Assembly (NCBI GenBank): GCA_026214975.1
Contig: CM047815.1
Coordinates: 80,496,800 to 80,560,799 of the forward strand
DNA from: Gentiana macrophylla
Taxonomy: Eukaryota; Streptophyta; Magnoliopsida; Gentianales; Gentianaceae
Reading direction: 5' to 3'
DNA: 64,000 nt
Position 1 is the first letter of the stretch, and every line of letters begins with the position of its first letter. This document shows positions 11,982 through 23,668 of this stretch, piece after piece. A model generated the notes under the pieces. It saw only the letters and a program-made list of their open reading frames with translations. It made no database searches and had not been told where the DNA came from. Made by a program: the position numbers and the translations under genes.

Positions 11982-13491
11982 TGTCACGGATTTCATCTAA
12001 CAAAACAAACAAGTAATAAATTTATAAATCCGGTATTCCCCAAGTGTAGGGATCGTAGTATAGCGATTAATACTGGAGTCAATCACAGGGAATCGGGGTA
12101 TCTAGTTCATTAATTTTCCTAAGACTGATACTATTATTACTAAAACCTAAAATAACAAAACGAAAAGATAAACTGGACAGAGGATTGTCAGTCCAAAGCC
12201 AGGAAAGATCGTTGCGAAAAACATAAATAAATAAAGCTACAACTAAGAAAAACGATAAAACTAACGAATCATGATAATGACTGAAGCAAATCAACATCGA
12301 ACAAACCATGATCCACCATCCCGCAACCCTTATTCTCCTCTCTGGATTATCTCATGATGATCTAATTAAAGATGTGATTCACCTCTCAAAAGTATGAATT
12401 CCTACTCTCGTAGATAATTCGCCTATCAATCTTTTATCTCTCGATCTTAAAGATTAACGTTTTCAAACCAAGGTGCAAGATTTATTAGATCTAACAATCT
12501 AGATATTCTAACCTATCAACTCTCGTATTTTTAGGTTAAAAAGATCTATTCTTTCCTATGGTGATCTAGCGTTTACACCGACTCTCGTCATACGGTAAAC
12601 ATCAATAACAACAATCTCTCGATATACGTTGCATAAACAAGTAATCAAAGGAAAGAAACAAGCTTTAATTAAAACACTCACAAAATCATCCAAAGAAAGA
12701 ATAAAAACGCTGCTGGAAAATCTCCCATGGTTGCTCCAAGTTCACAGCTTCAGGACAGCACCATGGAGTCGAACAAGAACAGAAAAACGAAAACAAAAAC
12801 CTAACTAATCCGCAACCCCAGCATCCCCAAAGGGGGCTGGGGCCGGCTAGGGTTTTCTCCTAATGATTGTGTATCAATAGGTCTCAATAATGTATGTCTA
12901 GGGTTGAAATACGCGCTGCTATTTATAGAAAACTGAGGCGGCTGCTGCTAAGTCGGTTTAAGGACGCCCGTCCGACTTTCTGGACGCCCGTCCAAGGTGC
13001 CTTGGACTTGCTTCAGACGCCCGTCCACTCAGCGTCCAAACTCTCTGAATCAACTTTCTCTCTGGGCCTTGATCCAATATTCAGACGCTTGATCCAGTGG
13101 ACGAGACTTGGGCGCTTGATTCACTAGATCCAAATTCGAAATCTTCAACTCTATCTCTTTTCTTCTAGCCAATTCCATCCTTATCTCTTCTATCATCAAT
13201 ATAATTCGACTCTTATCTCTTTTTAATCATCACTTGAACATCTTTTAAGCTCCTTTCATCTCATGCAAGCGTACCTACATCACGATAAAAACATGCAAAA
13301 TGTAACATCTTACATCTAAAGATATTTATCCAATAAAATCACATAATTAGCTCGATTTTGCACTTTAATACTTCTAAAACTCATTTGCTCAATATTTCAA
13401 TATAAAGCTCAATTTCTATGAAAAACATCCAGATATGGGGGAAATTGACATAAAATATATCCTTATAAAATGTATAAAATCACCCTTAACA
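11982..13491 (-). mobile_element. Gypsy-type solo LTR (family E copy 1), TSD ATACA
   Basis: A 1510-bp LTR on the minus strand: the plus strand starts TGTCACGGATTTC and ends CACCCTTAACA. It is flanked by ATACA at 11977-11981 and 13492-13496. It matches the solo LTR at 54240-55705 along most of its length in the opposite orientation. A TATA-type box (CTATAAATAG on the minus strand) lies at 12919-12928. There is no internal sequence. Confidence 0.93.
12962..13026 (-). promoter_or_regulatory. GGACGCCCGTCC repeats upstream of the LTR TATA box
   Basis: GGACG-CC-CGTCC occurs at 12962-12973 and 12982-12993, with AGACGCCCGTCC at 13015-13026. Each is an inverted repeat with a 2-base centre. On the minus strand they start about 35 bases upstream of the TATA box at 12919-12928. 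Further degenerate units (GGACG, GCGTCC) continue to about 13110. Confidence 0.65.
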
Positions 13492-13887
13492 ATACAGTGA
13501 GCTGTAAATGTTCTTGGCTATGAGTCACTATAAATTCTACAACTGAACCAAAACACAGTAGTGCATTGGAGGCACATCGGGAGCAGTACATGGATCTAGA
13601 AGGTTCATTACTGAACCTTGTACGGTTCTTCCACCTTTTCTATATAGCTGATTTACTAAATGGATTCATTGCTTGAAGCAAGGACCATGGTCTCATCGGA
13701 GATTCATGTCTGTGTTGAGGTGGTTCTTTTGACTTGATCATTTGGAACATGATATAAAGATAGTCTAAGTCCCCATGGATAATGATCCGTTCACGGCTAG
13801 TGCTGGTTGCGAGTATTGCATGAGATTCTTATGTTTCGACATGGTCTTGTGTGTGCGAGTGATTGGTTTTAGGCCAAGTGGGAGATT
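13492..13887 (+). pseudogene. 3' end of decayed copia with polypurine tract
   Basis: Non-coding tail of the decayed copia body. It ends in CCAAGTGGGAGAT (about 13875-13887), a polypurine tract of the form common in plant copia, directly before the LTR at 13888. Confidence 0.6.
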
Positions 13888-15847
13888 GTTGAAATAGTCT
13901 CCTAAACCCAATCGGGTTGGATCGGATCCGACCGGGTCGGATCATTGTTACTGTTTCTTTATGTTTATACATATATTAAATGGCTTTTTTGTTATCATAT
14001 ATTTGTTCTTTTAAAGAACCAATTATTAATTGTTATATGATAACGTCCTTAGTATAAAACTGTGATAGAGAAACCATGATAGACGGTTATGGTTGATGAG
14101 ATCTCTAATCACTTTAATAAGTTTGATACTTAAATGTCTCTAGGCTTATGTACTATTAAACAGGGCATTGATAGTACAAAAATGATAGCACGTATTAGAT
14201 GTCTTCTGTCTTTAAGGGCAGGGATAGATCTGCTCTATCAAAGTGTAAAGACACTTGGACTGTACGTGGACGTGTATTAGAGAATGCATCCGTTAGACTG
14301 ACCCACTTACACTGTTAAGTGTCACACTATGTGACGGTTGTGTAATTATCCTTAGGACCGGAGTCTACATGGCATCACGGTGTGGATTGTCGTGCTTTGA
14401 CACTATTAAGATTTCACCTAATAATGGGGAGATCATGCGGTAGTGATTGGGTGTGATACTGAAGCATGCAGAGTATACATGTTTGGTCGTCCGGAAATCG
14501 CGTACCCTAATAGTATGGGTGAATATCCGAAAGGGCCTTTTTATAAGGAATGTCTTACTCTCATGAATCTTTGCAAAGTGGAAGTAAATGAGTTACTTTG
14601 AGAGAGCATGATATCCAGATTATAAGATACGGTCGTAGATGCTTGACACTCGACGTACGACCGTATGGATATTATTACAGCGATAGGATTCTATTTACAC
14701 GGTAATTGTTTCACATGAAATGTAGTAGTCATTGCATTTGACTCTTCTGATGATTGGGGGTCACGGTGTATTGCTAGACGCTTTCCCGTGATCGTTAGGT
14801 ATGAAGGGCATTTTCGTAATTTGCACTTTGTGCCTACGGCCAACATATTCGGAAGCCTATTGGGTCACACACATATGAACATCAAGTCGGATTAAAATGT
14901 GGTTATAGTTGATAACCAAGTAAGGAAAGAATTTATCTCATGCTATAAATGTAATAGTGGTAAATTAATATGGTGGTATTTATTTATTATGAATAAATAT
15001 AATACAAGATATTAATTATGTTGATTAATGAAATGTACACATAATGTATGTGTATGTCGAAAAAATATATATATATGATATACATGTATTTTGCAAATTA
15101 ATTAATCATAGCATTATATTAATTAAAGAATATTCCGGATGCCAACTTGCTGGCATAGGGGGCGCCACTTTTATTGTATTAAGATACACTTGGATTGCGC
15201 AATTTAATTAATTAGATTAGCATAATATTAATATTGGATATTAATTGATTTTTGGGAAAAAACAGATTCATGGTACTAAGATAAAGATATATTCAATATA
15301 AGATATTATCAATATATATCTTAGGAAACAATTTAATATAAGATATTGAATATTAATGAGATAAATCAATCAAATGGATTTTTCTTATTTTATTAGGAAA
15401 ATATTTTATTTCTCATCAATCTACTATAAGCTAATCCCAATCTGATTAGGACTGACATGGGGCGCCTCACTCCCTATATAAGCAAGGGGTTGGCTAGCTC
15501 TTTTGTACATCACAATTCCAAGAGCTAATAGTTCTTGTGAAAAAATAGAGAGCTTCTTAGAGAGGAATTTGAGAGAGAGAAAAGGCCGGTCTAGCAACCT
15601 GATTTTCTAGTAGCAATCCAATGGTGGATTCCGGCGGGTTGTTCGTGTGGACTAACGGTAGAGGCCGAACGCTTGGGCGGCTCCATGCACCACTACTCTC
15701 CTTAGATGGTCAAAGCGTCGATCTTTTTGATCAAGCAAGGTAACCACCGTCTACTGTCTTATTATGTTTGTTGCTTAAATGAAGTCGATCATGGTCAAAG
15801 GAAATAAATTTTTGAATTACGCTGCGTTCCCGCATAGATTTCCTAAC
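13888..15847 (+). mobile_element. 3' LTR of decayed copia (about 1960 bp)
   Basis: The LTR starts TGTTGAAATAGTCTCC immediately after the polypurine tract and ends near TTTCCTAACA at 15847, where the next element's reverse transcriptase begins in mid-domain. A TATA-type box (CTATATAAGC) lies at about 15474-15483. A partial relative of its start occurs at 18762-18975. No matching 5' LTR was found in the window. Confidence 0.7.
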
Positions 15848-17385
15848 ATAACTGAGGCAGGAAGAGTTAAGTATAAAGCACGTTTGGTTGCAAGAGGGTT
15901 CAGTCAGAAAGAATGGGTAGACTTTGATGAGATATTCTCACTAGTAGTCAGACATACTTCAATCAGAGTGTTACTGGCAATGGTGGCACAGCAGGACTTA
16001 GAACTTGAACAGTTATATGTGAAGACAGTTTTTCTACATGGTGAGGTAGTCAAGTATAAATGACTCAACCAGAGGGTTTCAAAGTTCCTGGTAAGGAAGA
16101 TTTTGTGTGTAAGTTGAAGAAGTCCTTGTATGGACTGAAGCAAGCTCCTAGACAATGGTATAAAAGGTTTGACGGTTACGTGATCTAGTTGGGTTACAAC
16201 AGAAGTCCTTATGATTGCTGTGTTTAGAAGAGTCAGTTGGAAAATGGATCATACAGCTATCTTGTGTTATATATGGAGGACATGCTGATAGCTCTAAGAA
16301 AAAAGTCGGATGTTCATTATCTGAAAGACCTTCTCAGTGCTGAGTTTGAAATGAAAGATTTGGGTGCAACCAAGAAAATTTTAGGGATGGAGATCTGGAG
16401 AGATAGAAATCAGAAGAAACTATTTATCTCAGCAGGGCTATATACAGAAGATTTTGTCAAAGTTTGGCATGTCAACTGCTAAGCCAATAGATACTCATAT
16501 GGCATCAAATGTTCATTTGTCAGTTTTAGCTTTACAATCAGTAGAAGAGAATGAATACATGTCAAAAGTTCCCTATGCTAGTGCAGTTGGTAGTCTGATG
16601 TATGCCATGGTGTGCACTCGGCCTGATCTGGCTCAGGCAGTCAATGTTGTCAGCAGGTTTATGGCTCAAACTGGAAAGGAACACTGGAAAGCTGTGAAAA
16701 GAATGTTCAGGTACCTTAGAGGTATAGCTAATGTTGGTCTCATTTATGTAGGTGATGCTCAAGAACTGATCACATGATACTGTGCTGCTGATTATGCAGG
16801 TGATGTGGACAATGGAAAATCAATGACTAGTTATGTTTTCACATTGGGGAATTCAGATGTAAGCTAGAAAGCAAGTCCTCATGAAACAATGGCTTTATAA
16901 ACTACTAAAGCTGAGTATATGGCTCTTACTGAAGCAGCCAATGATGCTATCTGGTTGAAGGGACTAGTCGGTGATTTTGGGCTATATCAGGATCAAGCTG
17001 AGATTTATTATGACAGTTTAAGTGCAATTTGTCTAGCTTAGGATCATGTTCATCATGAGAGAACCAAGTACATTGATGTGAGGTATCATTTTCTGAGAAA
17101 TTAGAAGAGGGTTGTAGTGAAGAAGATCAGAACCAAGGAGAATCCTGCTGATATGTTCACTAAACCAGTTCAGCAGAGCAAGTTTCAGTTGTGTCTGGAC
17201 TTGCTAAATATTCAAAGCTTATAAACTGAAATCTGGATACTCAGTTGAGGGAAGATCGACTGAGTGGATTCTGAGGAGAAGTCTGGTACTGTACATCCTG
17301 GCATTGACAAATGCATCTGGTACAAGTACATCTGGTTATGCAATCTGATTGACTGTGAATGAGAGTTCAAGTCAAGGTGGAGATT
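15848..17385 (+). pseudogene. Copia pol C-terminal fragment, copy A2 (Tork/Tnt1-like)
   Basis: Plus-strand blocks in order: reverse transcriptase RVKYKARLVARGFSQ...DLELEQLYVKTVFLHGEV, then KSLYGLKQAPRQWYKRF, then the active-site block LVLYMEDMLIA, then GSLMYAMVCTRPDLAQAV, then RNase H CAADYAGDVDNGKSM...AEYMALTEAANDAIWLKGL...RTKYIDVRYH and PADMFTKPV. At least six in-frame stops occur. The catalytic YMDD has become YMED (codon GAG at 16276-16278). The domain starts abruptly at the border with the preceding LTR, so the element is 5'-truncated there. The 3' polypurine tract AAGGTGGAGATT precedes the LTR. Confidence 0.92.
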
Positions 17386-18001
17386 TGTCAGTTTTGGTGA
17401 CTATATCTCTATACTGATGAATAAACTGGTGGAACTAATCTGGAAAACTGAGACTGAGAATGATGGTCAGTTCAATTAAGTATATTCAGTTCTGTGAAAG
17501 TCAGTTTGATGAAGTGCAACCGAAGTTTTTCTTCAAGTCGTGATCGATTTTGGTCTGTTGAGTTTTTTCTTTGAGTATAAATGAGTTCTACATCCGAGCG
17601 ATTGATTACAAGTGCAGGAGAGTCGATTTTGAATCGAGTTTCATCTCAGTGAATAACACCTGGAGCTGGGGTCCACATCAGGGGTAATTATGACAATTCT
17701 GACAAAGATCTTTGGCGGTTAGGGTTTGGGATTTATGCCTATAAATACCAATGTTGTAATCAATGCAATGTGTGTCTTTCAAGAGTTTGTCTTTCACTTT
17801 GTGTGACATACCTTGTAACTTTATGCATGATAAAATATCTCATTTTCTGTCCGTGGAGTAGTCGGCACAACGCCAGAAACCACGTTAAATTACTGTGTTC
17901 TCTTTGTTTCTGTGTTTTATCAATTCCGTCATACTTTGTGTTTGCATTGCTTCTGTTATAAATTTTATTAAATTGCAAGTTTCTAATCTGTGCTTTCAAC
18001 A
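17386..18001 (+). mobile_element. 3' LTR of copia copy A2 (616 bp)
   Basis: The LTR starts TGTCAGTTTTGGTGAC after the polypurine tract and ends CTTTCAACA at 18001. A TATA-type box (CCTATAAATACC) lies at 17738-17749. It matches the A1 LTR in inverted orientation and, more distantly, those at 49551, 57714 and 58566. Confidence 0.88.
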
Positions 18002-18024
18002 ATATGAAAGCTTTGCTTCATCTG

Positions 18025-18172
18025 GCTAATGTATATATAGTTGTTCACGGTGATCACAATCAGTTGGTGACAACCGTAAATAATTCAATTTAATAATCTT
18101 GCTAATGTATGTATAGTTGTTCACGGTGATCACATACAGTTGGTGACAACTGTAAATAATTCAATTTAATAA
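18025..18172. repeat. Tandem duplication, two 72-bp units
   Basis: Units at 18025-18096 and 18101-18172 differ at only a few positions and are separated by TCTT. Each contains a TATATA-like box and GTTCACGGTGATCAC. The unit and the sequence to about 18240 resemble the upstream region of the candidate host gene at 47995-48345 (shared CTGTAAATA...TAATAAGTGATT and TTCATTAGTTTT). This suggests a promoter copy in the same orientation, with the copia LTR directly against its downstream side. Confidence 0.6.
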
Positions 18173-18429
18173 GTGATTTGCAATATGAAGGCAACATCTT
18201 TTCATTAGTTTTTATACACAGGTATTTAAAGCCCGCAAATTACGACAAAACGTATTGGACAAAAATTACACAATTAAGGTTTTGTCGTTTTTTCTAACAA
18301 ACCGACAACAGAACTTAAGATCAATCTTTTTTGTCAATTTCTCTTCACCGGAATCCGTCCCTTAGACCAATGTTATATACTGCCCTCAACCCAAGAGTAT
18401 TTATATGCACACACTATTATACACCTACA
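18173..18429. other. Gene-free stretch right of the duplicated promoter-like unit
   Basis: The first 70 bases continue the similarity to the upstream region of the gene at 47995 (CATTAGTTTTTATACACAGG...AAAGCCCGC). From about 18360 the sequence probably belongs to the LTR of the copia fragment that follows on the minus strand. No frame of note. Confidence 0.35.
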
Positions 18430-18695
18430 GTATTCTAGAGACATCTTACATTGGATGCGGTCGCAGGCCAGGCCCACCTTATCATGTTGATGCAAAAGCG
18501 TAAGACGAGGCAATGATTTCATGAGTGAGTCAGCAGGCTGATCCTAAGCATTGACACGAGAGACGCACAATCGACCATGATGAACGTGATCCTGAATGTA
18601 ATGGTAATCAATGGCAACATGTTTCATGATAGTGTGAAATACCGGATTGACACAGAACTCAGTCGTGCCAAGATTGTCACAATAAATCACGAGCA
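18430..18695 (-). pseudogene. Copia RNase H C-terminal fragment
   Basis: The minus strand reads CDNLGTTEF, then NPVFHTIMKHVAIDYHYIQDHVHHGRL, then a DQPADSLMKSLPR block, the usual end of copia RNase H (NPVFHARTKHIEIDYHF.RD.V..., ADi.TK.L). Stops interrupt it. The sequence to its left would be the adjoining 3' LTR. Confidence 0.75.
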
Positions 18696-18739
18696 TAACA
18701 ATGAGGAGAAAACCAAGATTATAAAGAAGAAAGGAGACC

Positions 18740-18975
18740 TATTGAAGTTTTGTTGTGGGAGATGTTATTGTAGTGTTCTAAACCCAATCGGGTTGGACCG
18801 GATCCAATTAGGTCGGATCATTTCAACTACGCTTTATGTTTGTACATATAATAAAAGACATTTATACTATTACATATTGTTTGTTTAGCAAACAAATTTA
18901 AATATTGTGTATGATAACGTCCTTAGAATTAACCCGTGATAAATAAATTATAATGGTGATTATTGTTGATGAGAT
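18740..18975 (+). mobile_element. LTR fragment related to the LTR at 13888
   Basis: The sequence TTCTAAACCCAATCGGGTTGG and the following 190 bases match the start of the 13888 LTR (TCCTAAACCCAATCGGGTTGG..., then GATAACGTCCTTAG). A polypurine-like GTGGGAGATG precedes it. The match fades near 18975. Confidence 0.65.
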
Positions 18976-19404
18976 TGATGGCCAAATAATAGTGGACCAA
19001 CTTTCACCGGCAGTGTACCGGGTCAATTGTATTACAACGACAAGCAAAGTCGTATCCAACGAGGAATTGAACAAGTACCACAGACATTTTTGTATGTAGT
19101 TTAGGTCAACAATATTGGTGGAAATTTTATAACTACTAATGATTGAAACGAGACTAATATAATGACAAAACAATAACCAAATTAAGATCAAGTAAACTAC
19201 TCTCGATACCTATACCGAATCACTAGGAATAGACTTTTCCGACCGACCAACCATTTATACTAATTAACATGCTTGTGGGTGCAATCTCCTAAAGTGGTAA
19301 TTAGGCACTAATATCACAACCTAATTACCCTATTCTTGGATCAACAGTTCCCTCATCGGGATTTAACTGACCTAACATGATTAAGAACTATAGACGTTCG
19401 ATTG
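18976..19404. other. Gene-free stretch
   Basis: AT-rich. I see no coding motif, tRNA or repeat signature. The sequence from about 19200 may be old gypsy LTR. Confidence 0.35.
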
Positions 19405-19546
19405 GTGATCACGTGTAAGTAGCAGATACTAGCAAGCGGACTAGGTCTTTCGTAGTATAGCAAACAAGCAAAGGGTCGATCCCACAAAGACTCGAGGAAT
19501 TTCTGAATATACTTATATATATAAGAGTAAAGAATAAAAATGATGA
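19405..19546 (-). mobile_element. Gypsy LTR end fragment
   Basis: The stretch CTAGCAAGCGGACTAGG followed by GGTCGATCCCACAAAGACTCG matches the complement of the R/U5 ends of the other gypsy LTRs here (compare 33490-33560 and 60700-60760). It is truncated. Confidence 0.5.
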
Positions 19547-21272
19547 TCATTTTGGCCCATAGCTTACTTCCTGAAACGGGATTTGACTTTCTCTGTTCGC
19601 CTGTACCCCCCCTGTTTGGGCGCTTAGGTTGCCTACCTCGAATGCGCTGCCAGGGCCTCCCACGATGGTGTTGATGGTGTTGACTGGCCGGTTTTCAATC
19701 TGTTGGTCATTATCCGGGGTCCGATCTCTTCTTCGATGGGGCTCTCCCTGCCGATTGCGATCTTGGTGGTAGTTCCTTTGTGGGTAATCCCGTCGTCCTT
19801 GACATTTTCCATACCGAGGTTGATCCACTACATCATCCAATTTCCCTTCTGCAATTGCTGCATCTACGTCTCTTTGGAAATCTCTACAGTTGTCCAGCTC
19901 ATGTCCAGTGTCTTGATGGTAGGTGCAAAACTTACTCTAGTCCCTTCTGCATAAGGGACTTCGCAGCGTCGTGGGATTTTTCACCAAACCCTTTCTTTCC
20001 ATGATCACCAACACTTGCTCCCAATGGCTGTTTAACACTGGGAAGTCTCACGGCTGTAAGGCATTCCTCTTCTCGGATCGACCCATGGCCGATCCGCTTG
20101 TATGGTCTCCAAACGACTTCCTTTTCTTGTCAGATGTATCTTTAGCCTTATCCTTCTTGGACTCTTACTTTTCCACTTCTCGCATCAACCGATTGGCTTC
20201 TTCTCCTTGACAGTGTTTGAACGCTATGTCCAAGCAATCTTCCATAGACGCTGGGAGCTTGCTGCTCAGCTTGGCATATAGCCTCCATTCACGTAGTCCT
20301 GCCACAAAGGACGCGATCCGAACCTGATCATCGGCGTCTTATACTTGAAATGATTCTTCACTGAACCGCTTAAGATATTACAGCACAGTCTCGTCTTTCT
20401 TCTGTTTAAGGGAGAACAGGTGGGGAGCATTCTTCTGGAACGGTTTCTCCGTGATGAATACGTTGAGGAACGTCTTTCCGAGAGTGTCAAAATTATAAAT
20501 TGTCCAGGGCGGTATCTTCTTGAACCATTCTCAAGCTCGGCCAATAATGCAGGGAACGCCTTGCACTTTATCTCCTCTGGGGCACAGTCGAGATTCATGT
20601 GCGTAAGATACTGGAACAAATGGTCCTGAGGGTCCTTGGTTCCTTCATAAGGCTTAAACTTCGGGATCTTGAACCTCTTCGGTCGGGGATAGCTGTCAAT
20701 CTATTCAGAGAAAGGGGATTCGAGAGCCAGGAGTGCGGATCTTCCTCCGACTATGGTATCCAGCTGAACGTGAGCTGCCTCCATTACCCGGGGTATGACC
20801 AGCTGCTTTCTCAGATTCGAAGAGGATGATCGATCATCATTTATGTTGCCTTTATGCCTTTGTAGAGAAGGCGTTTGCTGCCATGACCCATCATTGGGGT
20901 CATCTTCTTCCTCTATCTCCTGATCCTGGGAATTTTCCCCTGACGAACCTCCGTTCGGCTGATCCTGATCTTGTGAATTTTCATCAAGGACGTCTTCTTC
21001 TTCTAACCCTTCCTAGTCTTCATCATCTTCAACCTCTTCTGCCAAGACGGAATTAAGAACAGCTTATTTTGTTGTATCATCCAGGGCCGTGAGTTGATCC
21101 ACCAACGCCTGGTGGTTCGTGTCGAGAGATATTTTTTCCTGATGCTGGTTTTGGTTGTTGGCATCCGATTCAGTCACGTTATTGGCGTTGTTGCCGTTAG
21201 CGGCTTGTTGTCGTGTGGTCACCATGTTGATCCTGGAGCTTTTCCTGAGATTATCAAATATAGAGGCCATCC
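19547..21272 (-). pseudogene. Tat-type gypsy gag, decayed
   Basis: The minus-strand reading starts at an ATG near 21272 with MASIFDNLRKSSRINMVTTR and an Asn/Gln-rich and acidic N-terminus. It then reads as a retrotransposon gag core in several frames: LFQYLTHMNLDCAPEEIKCKAFPALLAELE (about 20625-20530), a KPFQKNAP-like segment (about 20440) and NGGYMPS near 20266, followed by an Arg-rich C-terminus (19840-19547). These features fit the gag of Tat-lineage Ty3/gypsy elements. Multiple stops and frameshifts are present. No protease or pol follows to the left, so the element is 3'-truncated. Confidence 0.8.
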
Positions 21273-21768
21273 TTCTAGCGCCAATTGACGATCCAAAAAC
21301 TCGTCTATAGAAACTTTAAGGCTCATTTCTCCTAATGATAACCTAAGGATGCTCATTGATTGCAGAAAACCGGAAAAGAGAGGGTGTTTTAGGGATGATT
21401 TAGATTGCACTTGATAGTGATCAAGTTGCCTACGTATCCAATGTTAAGATTGGAATCAAGTCTTCATAGTTCTTTAGGGATCGTTTATATAGAGGGGCTT
21501 GTGCCCTAGAGTTAACGTGTTGCGTGCCTGTGATGGGCACATATTGGCGTGTTCCCTAAGAAAATGGATCATGATTAGATAATCTCCTTGATTCTAAGAG
21601 ATAATAGTGATGTTCAAATATTTACATTAAGTGATAAAGATTAGAGCCATTAAGACTTGAGATTCCTTCCTTAGTTATCTATTTATTACACACGTGGGAT
21701 ATACGGTTAAGGATTGACTTTGGCCAACCTAGCTAGACTGAGTTGAACCCTTCTATGGTTTGCCCGAC
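21273..21768 (-). mobile_element. Tat-type gypsy LTR, left part
   Basis: TTGGCGCTAGAAGGA on the minus strand (about 21270-21285), directly before the gag start, looks like a degenerate primer-binding region. The sequence to 21768 is the LTR, with a TATA-type box near 21486-21494 (TTATATAGAGG on the plus strand). The LTR is cut at 21768 by the Athila element and resumes at 44404. A second copy of this LTR type lies at about 48930-49545. Confidence 0.6.
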
Positions 21769-23215
21769 TGATGACGGTCAAAATATTCTATCCTACGGCA
21801 TCAATATTCTATCCATTATGAGCTAAAAATAGTTGTTTCGACCTATAAACGTGAATCATTTACGTTGAATATCATATGTCGGGTTCGTGAGTCGAGAATT
21901 CTGCACTTAGCATTTATTTTCCTTATTTCGATATTATTTCGTGCGTTATTTGATGATTTTCACGATACAGAATATTGGGCTGAGCATGATGGACGAATCT
22001 GGACTGGACTGGACGAAAGGTATAGGCCTAGGGTATTCTAGAAGCATCCAAGTTAAGTCGGTTGAATAAAAAAGACAAAAATGCCCTCGGTAACTCGAGG
22101 GGCGGTGCCGACTTACCGATGGTCTAGAATCTTACGAAACACGTTTTCTTGGACGAGGGGTAGAACTAGTAGCTCCTAAGTCGGTTTAGATAGCTATAAA
22201 TAAGAGGCTTCGCCTCAGAACACAATGTACTCAAATTATTCAAGGAAATTATGCATTAAAAGTTCTTTGTTCTTTATTTTATTTATTTTATGAGTTATGG
22301 TCGGAGAGACGACGTAGTCACCGCCTAGGGAGAGATCCGAGGGGGATCTACGCTCGTCTTCGAGGGTAAGATCTTCAGTCTTTTCCAAGATGTAGATCTA
22401 TCGTTGTTCTATTCGATTAGTATGGTTTAATTGCTTATTTAGTTTAATTATGTAGTAGTTAGTTTATTTTACCCCATGTGTTATAGATCTAATTCGTTGG
22501 TGAAGAAATCATGAGATAGTAGTTGCATTCTTTGGATCTACGACGGTCTATATCGCTAGATCTGAATACATAGTAAATTACTAATTCATGATAATCGGCG
22601 CCAGCTACGTTGATCGATAGATTTAATTTGCATGTTTTTATCCTGATCAACTATTTGCATGTTATCGTAAATTAACATGAAGGACCGCAAGTGAAGTGTT
22701 AATTAGGACATTATCTAGATGGACCCTAGGAACGTGCTGGTCAGTGTCGACAGCTGTCTAGGCGGGTTTACGGTATGAGGTACCACTCAATATCGGCAAC
22801 TCTAGTTCTTTATGCGTATGGGCTATTATGGACCAATTAAGGAGGGTAGCTTGCGTATAGATTGTCTACTGCCATTTTCGGAGTAGATAGGGTAAGGAGT
22901 TGTACCCGTAGCTAAACAATGAATAAATTCACCAATGGGGAGGACTGTTGCATTTGTGGGGGGAATAACTAAGTACTCATAATTGAACTAATACCTTAGA
23001 ATCTCTAGTTGCTTCGTTGAACTTGCATAATCTTGTTAGTTTGAGGCACCAGTACTACTATCTATATATTTAGTTGGTCGGAGACCGTTATTGTGACACT
23101 TCAATCTTGATAATTAGACGTTCTTACGAGTCTCTATAGGATTCGACCTTGACTCACCTATACTCTACTACAATAGACCTAGTCCTACTGCTAGTAAGTG
23201 CTTTGCACGCGATCA
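21769..23215 (+). repeat. Athila 5' LTR
   Basis: Runs from TGATGACGGTCAAAAT to TTGCACGCGATCA, with the same length and borders as 42957-44403. A TATA-type box (GCTATAAATAAG) lies at about 22193-22204. Upstream of it, 22083-22125 holds CGGTAACTCGAGGGG and CTTACCGATGGTC, and related TACCGAGGG phrases recur in the leader (23380-23420) and in gag (38154-38188). Confidence 0.95.
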
Positions 23216-23222
23216 AGATTTT

Positions 23223-23240
23223 TGGCGCCGTTTCCGGGGA
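23223..23240 (+). promoter_or_regulatory. Primer-binding site, Asp-tRNA type
   Basis: TGGCGCCGTTTCCGGGGA starts seven bases after the 5' LTR. It differs by one base from the TGGCGCCGTTGCCGGGGA form expected for priming by tRNA-Asp, which is typical of Athila elements. Confidence 0.85.
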
Positions 23241-23668
23241 CTCATGTCAAGAATATCTTTTTGTTTAAGATTGAGTTTGTTGTATATATTTGAGTCTGTT
23301 TAATCGAGTCTATTTTATAGTCTGTTAATACCATAGTCGTACAGAGTTAGTTCTGTGAATTCTGGAAGAAAATTGCCACCGGTTTACCGAGGGTTACCTC
23401 CAATAAACCGAGGGTTCCGATTTTTCAGATTTCGTTTCTGTTAATTCAGTGTCACGTCAGTAGTTCAGAGTCTATATTTTTTGAGTCTGCCAGGTGAGTG
23501 TAACAGCCGGCGAGGCAAGTTACTAACCTTTTATTTTCTTTTTGTGTCTTGTAGTACGCTACACGTAGTTCAGCAGCCAAACTCGAGAGATTCATACCTG
23601 AGATTGAAAAGTTTGCAAGACAAAAGAGAAAGGAAACTCAAGAGAAACCTGTTAGGCTGGCGGACGAC
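23241..23668 (+). other. Athila 5' leader
   Basis: Untranslated leader between the primer site and gag. It contains two TACCGAGGGTT/AACCGAGGGTT phrases at about 23385-23420 that echo the LTR motif near 22083. No gene. Confidence 0.7.
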
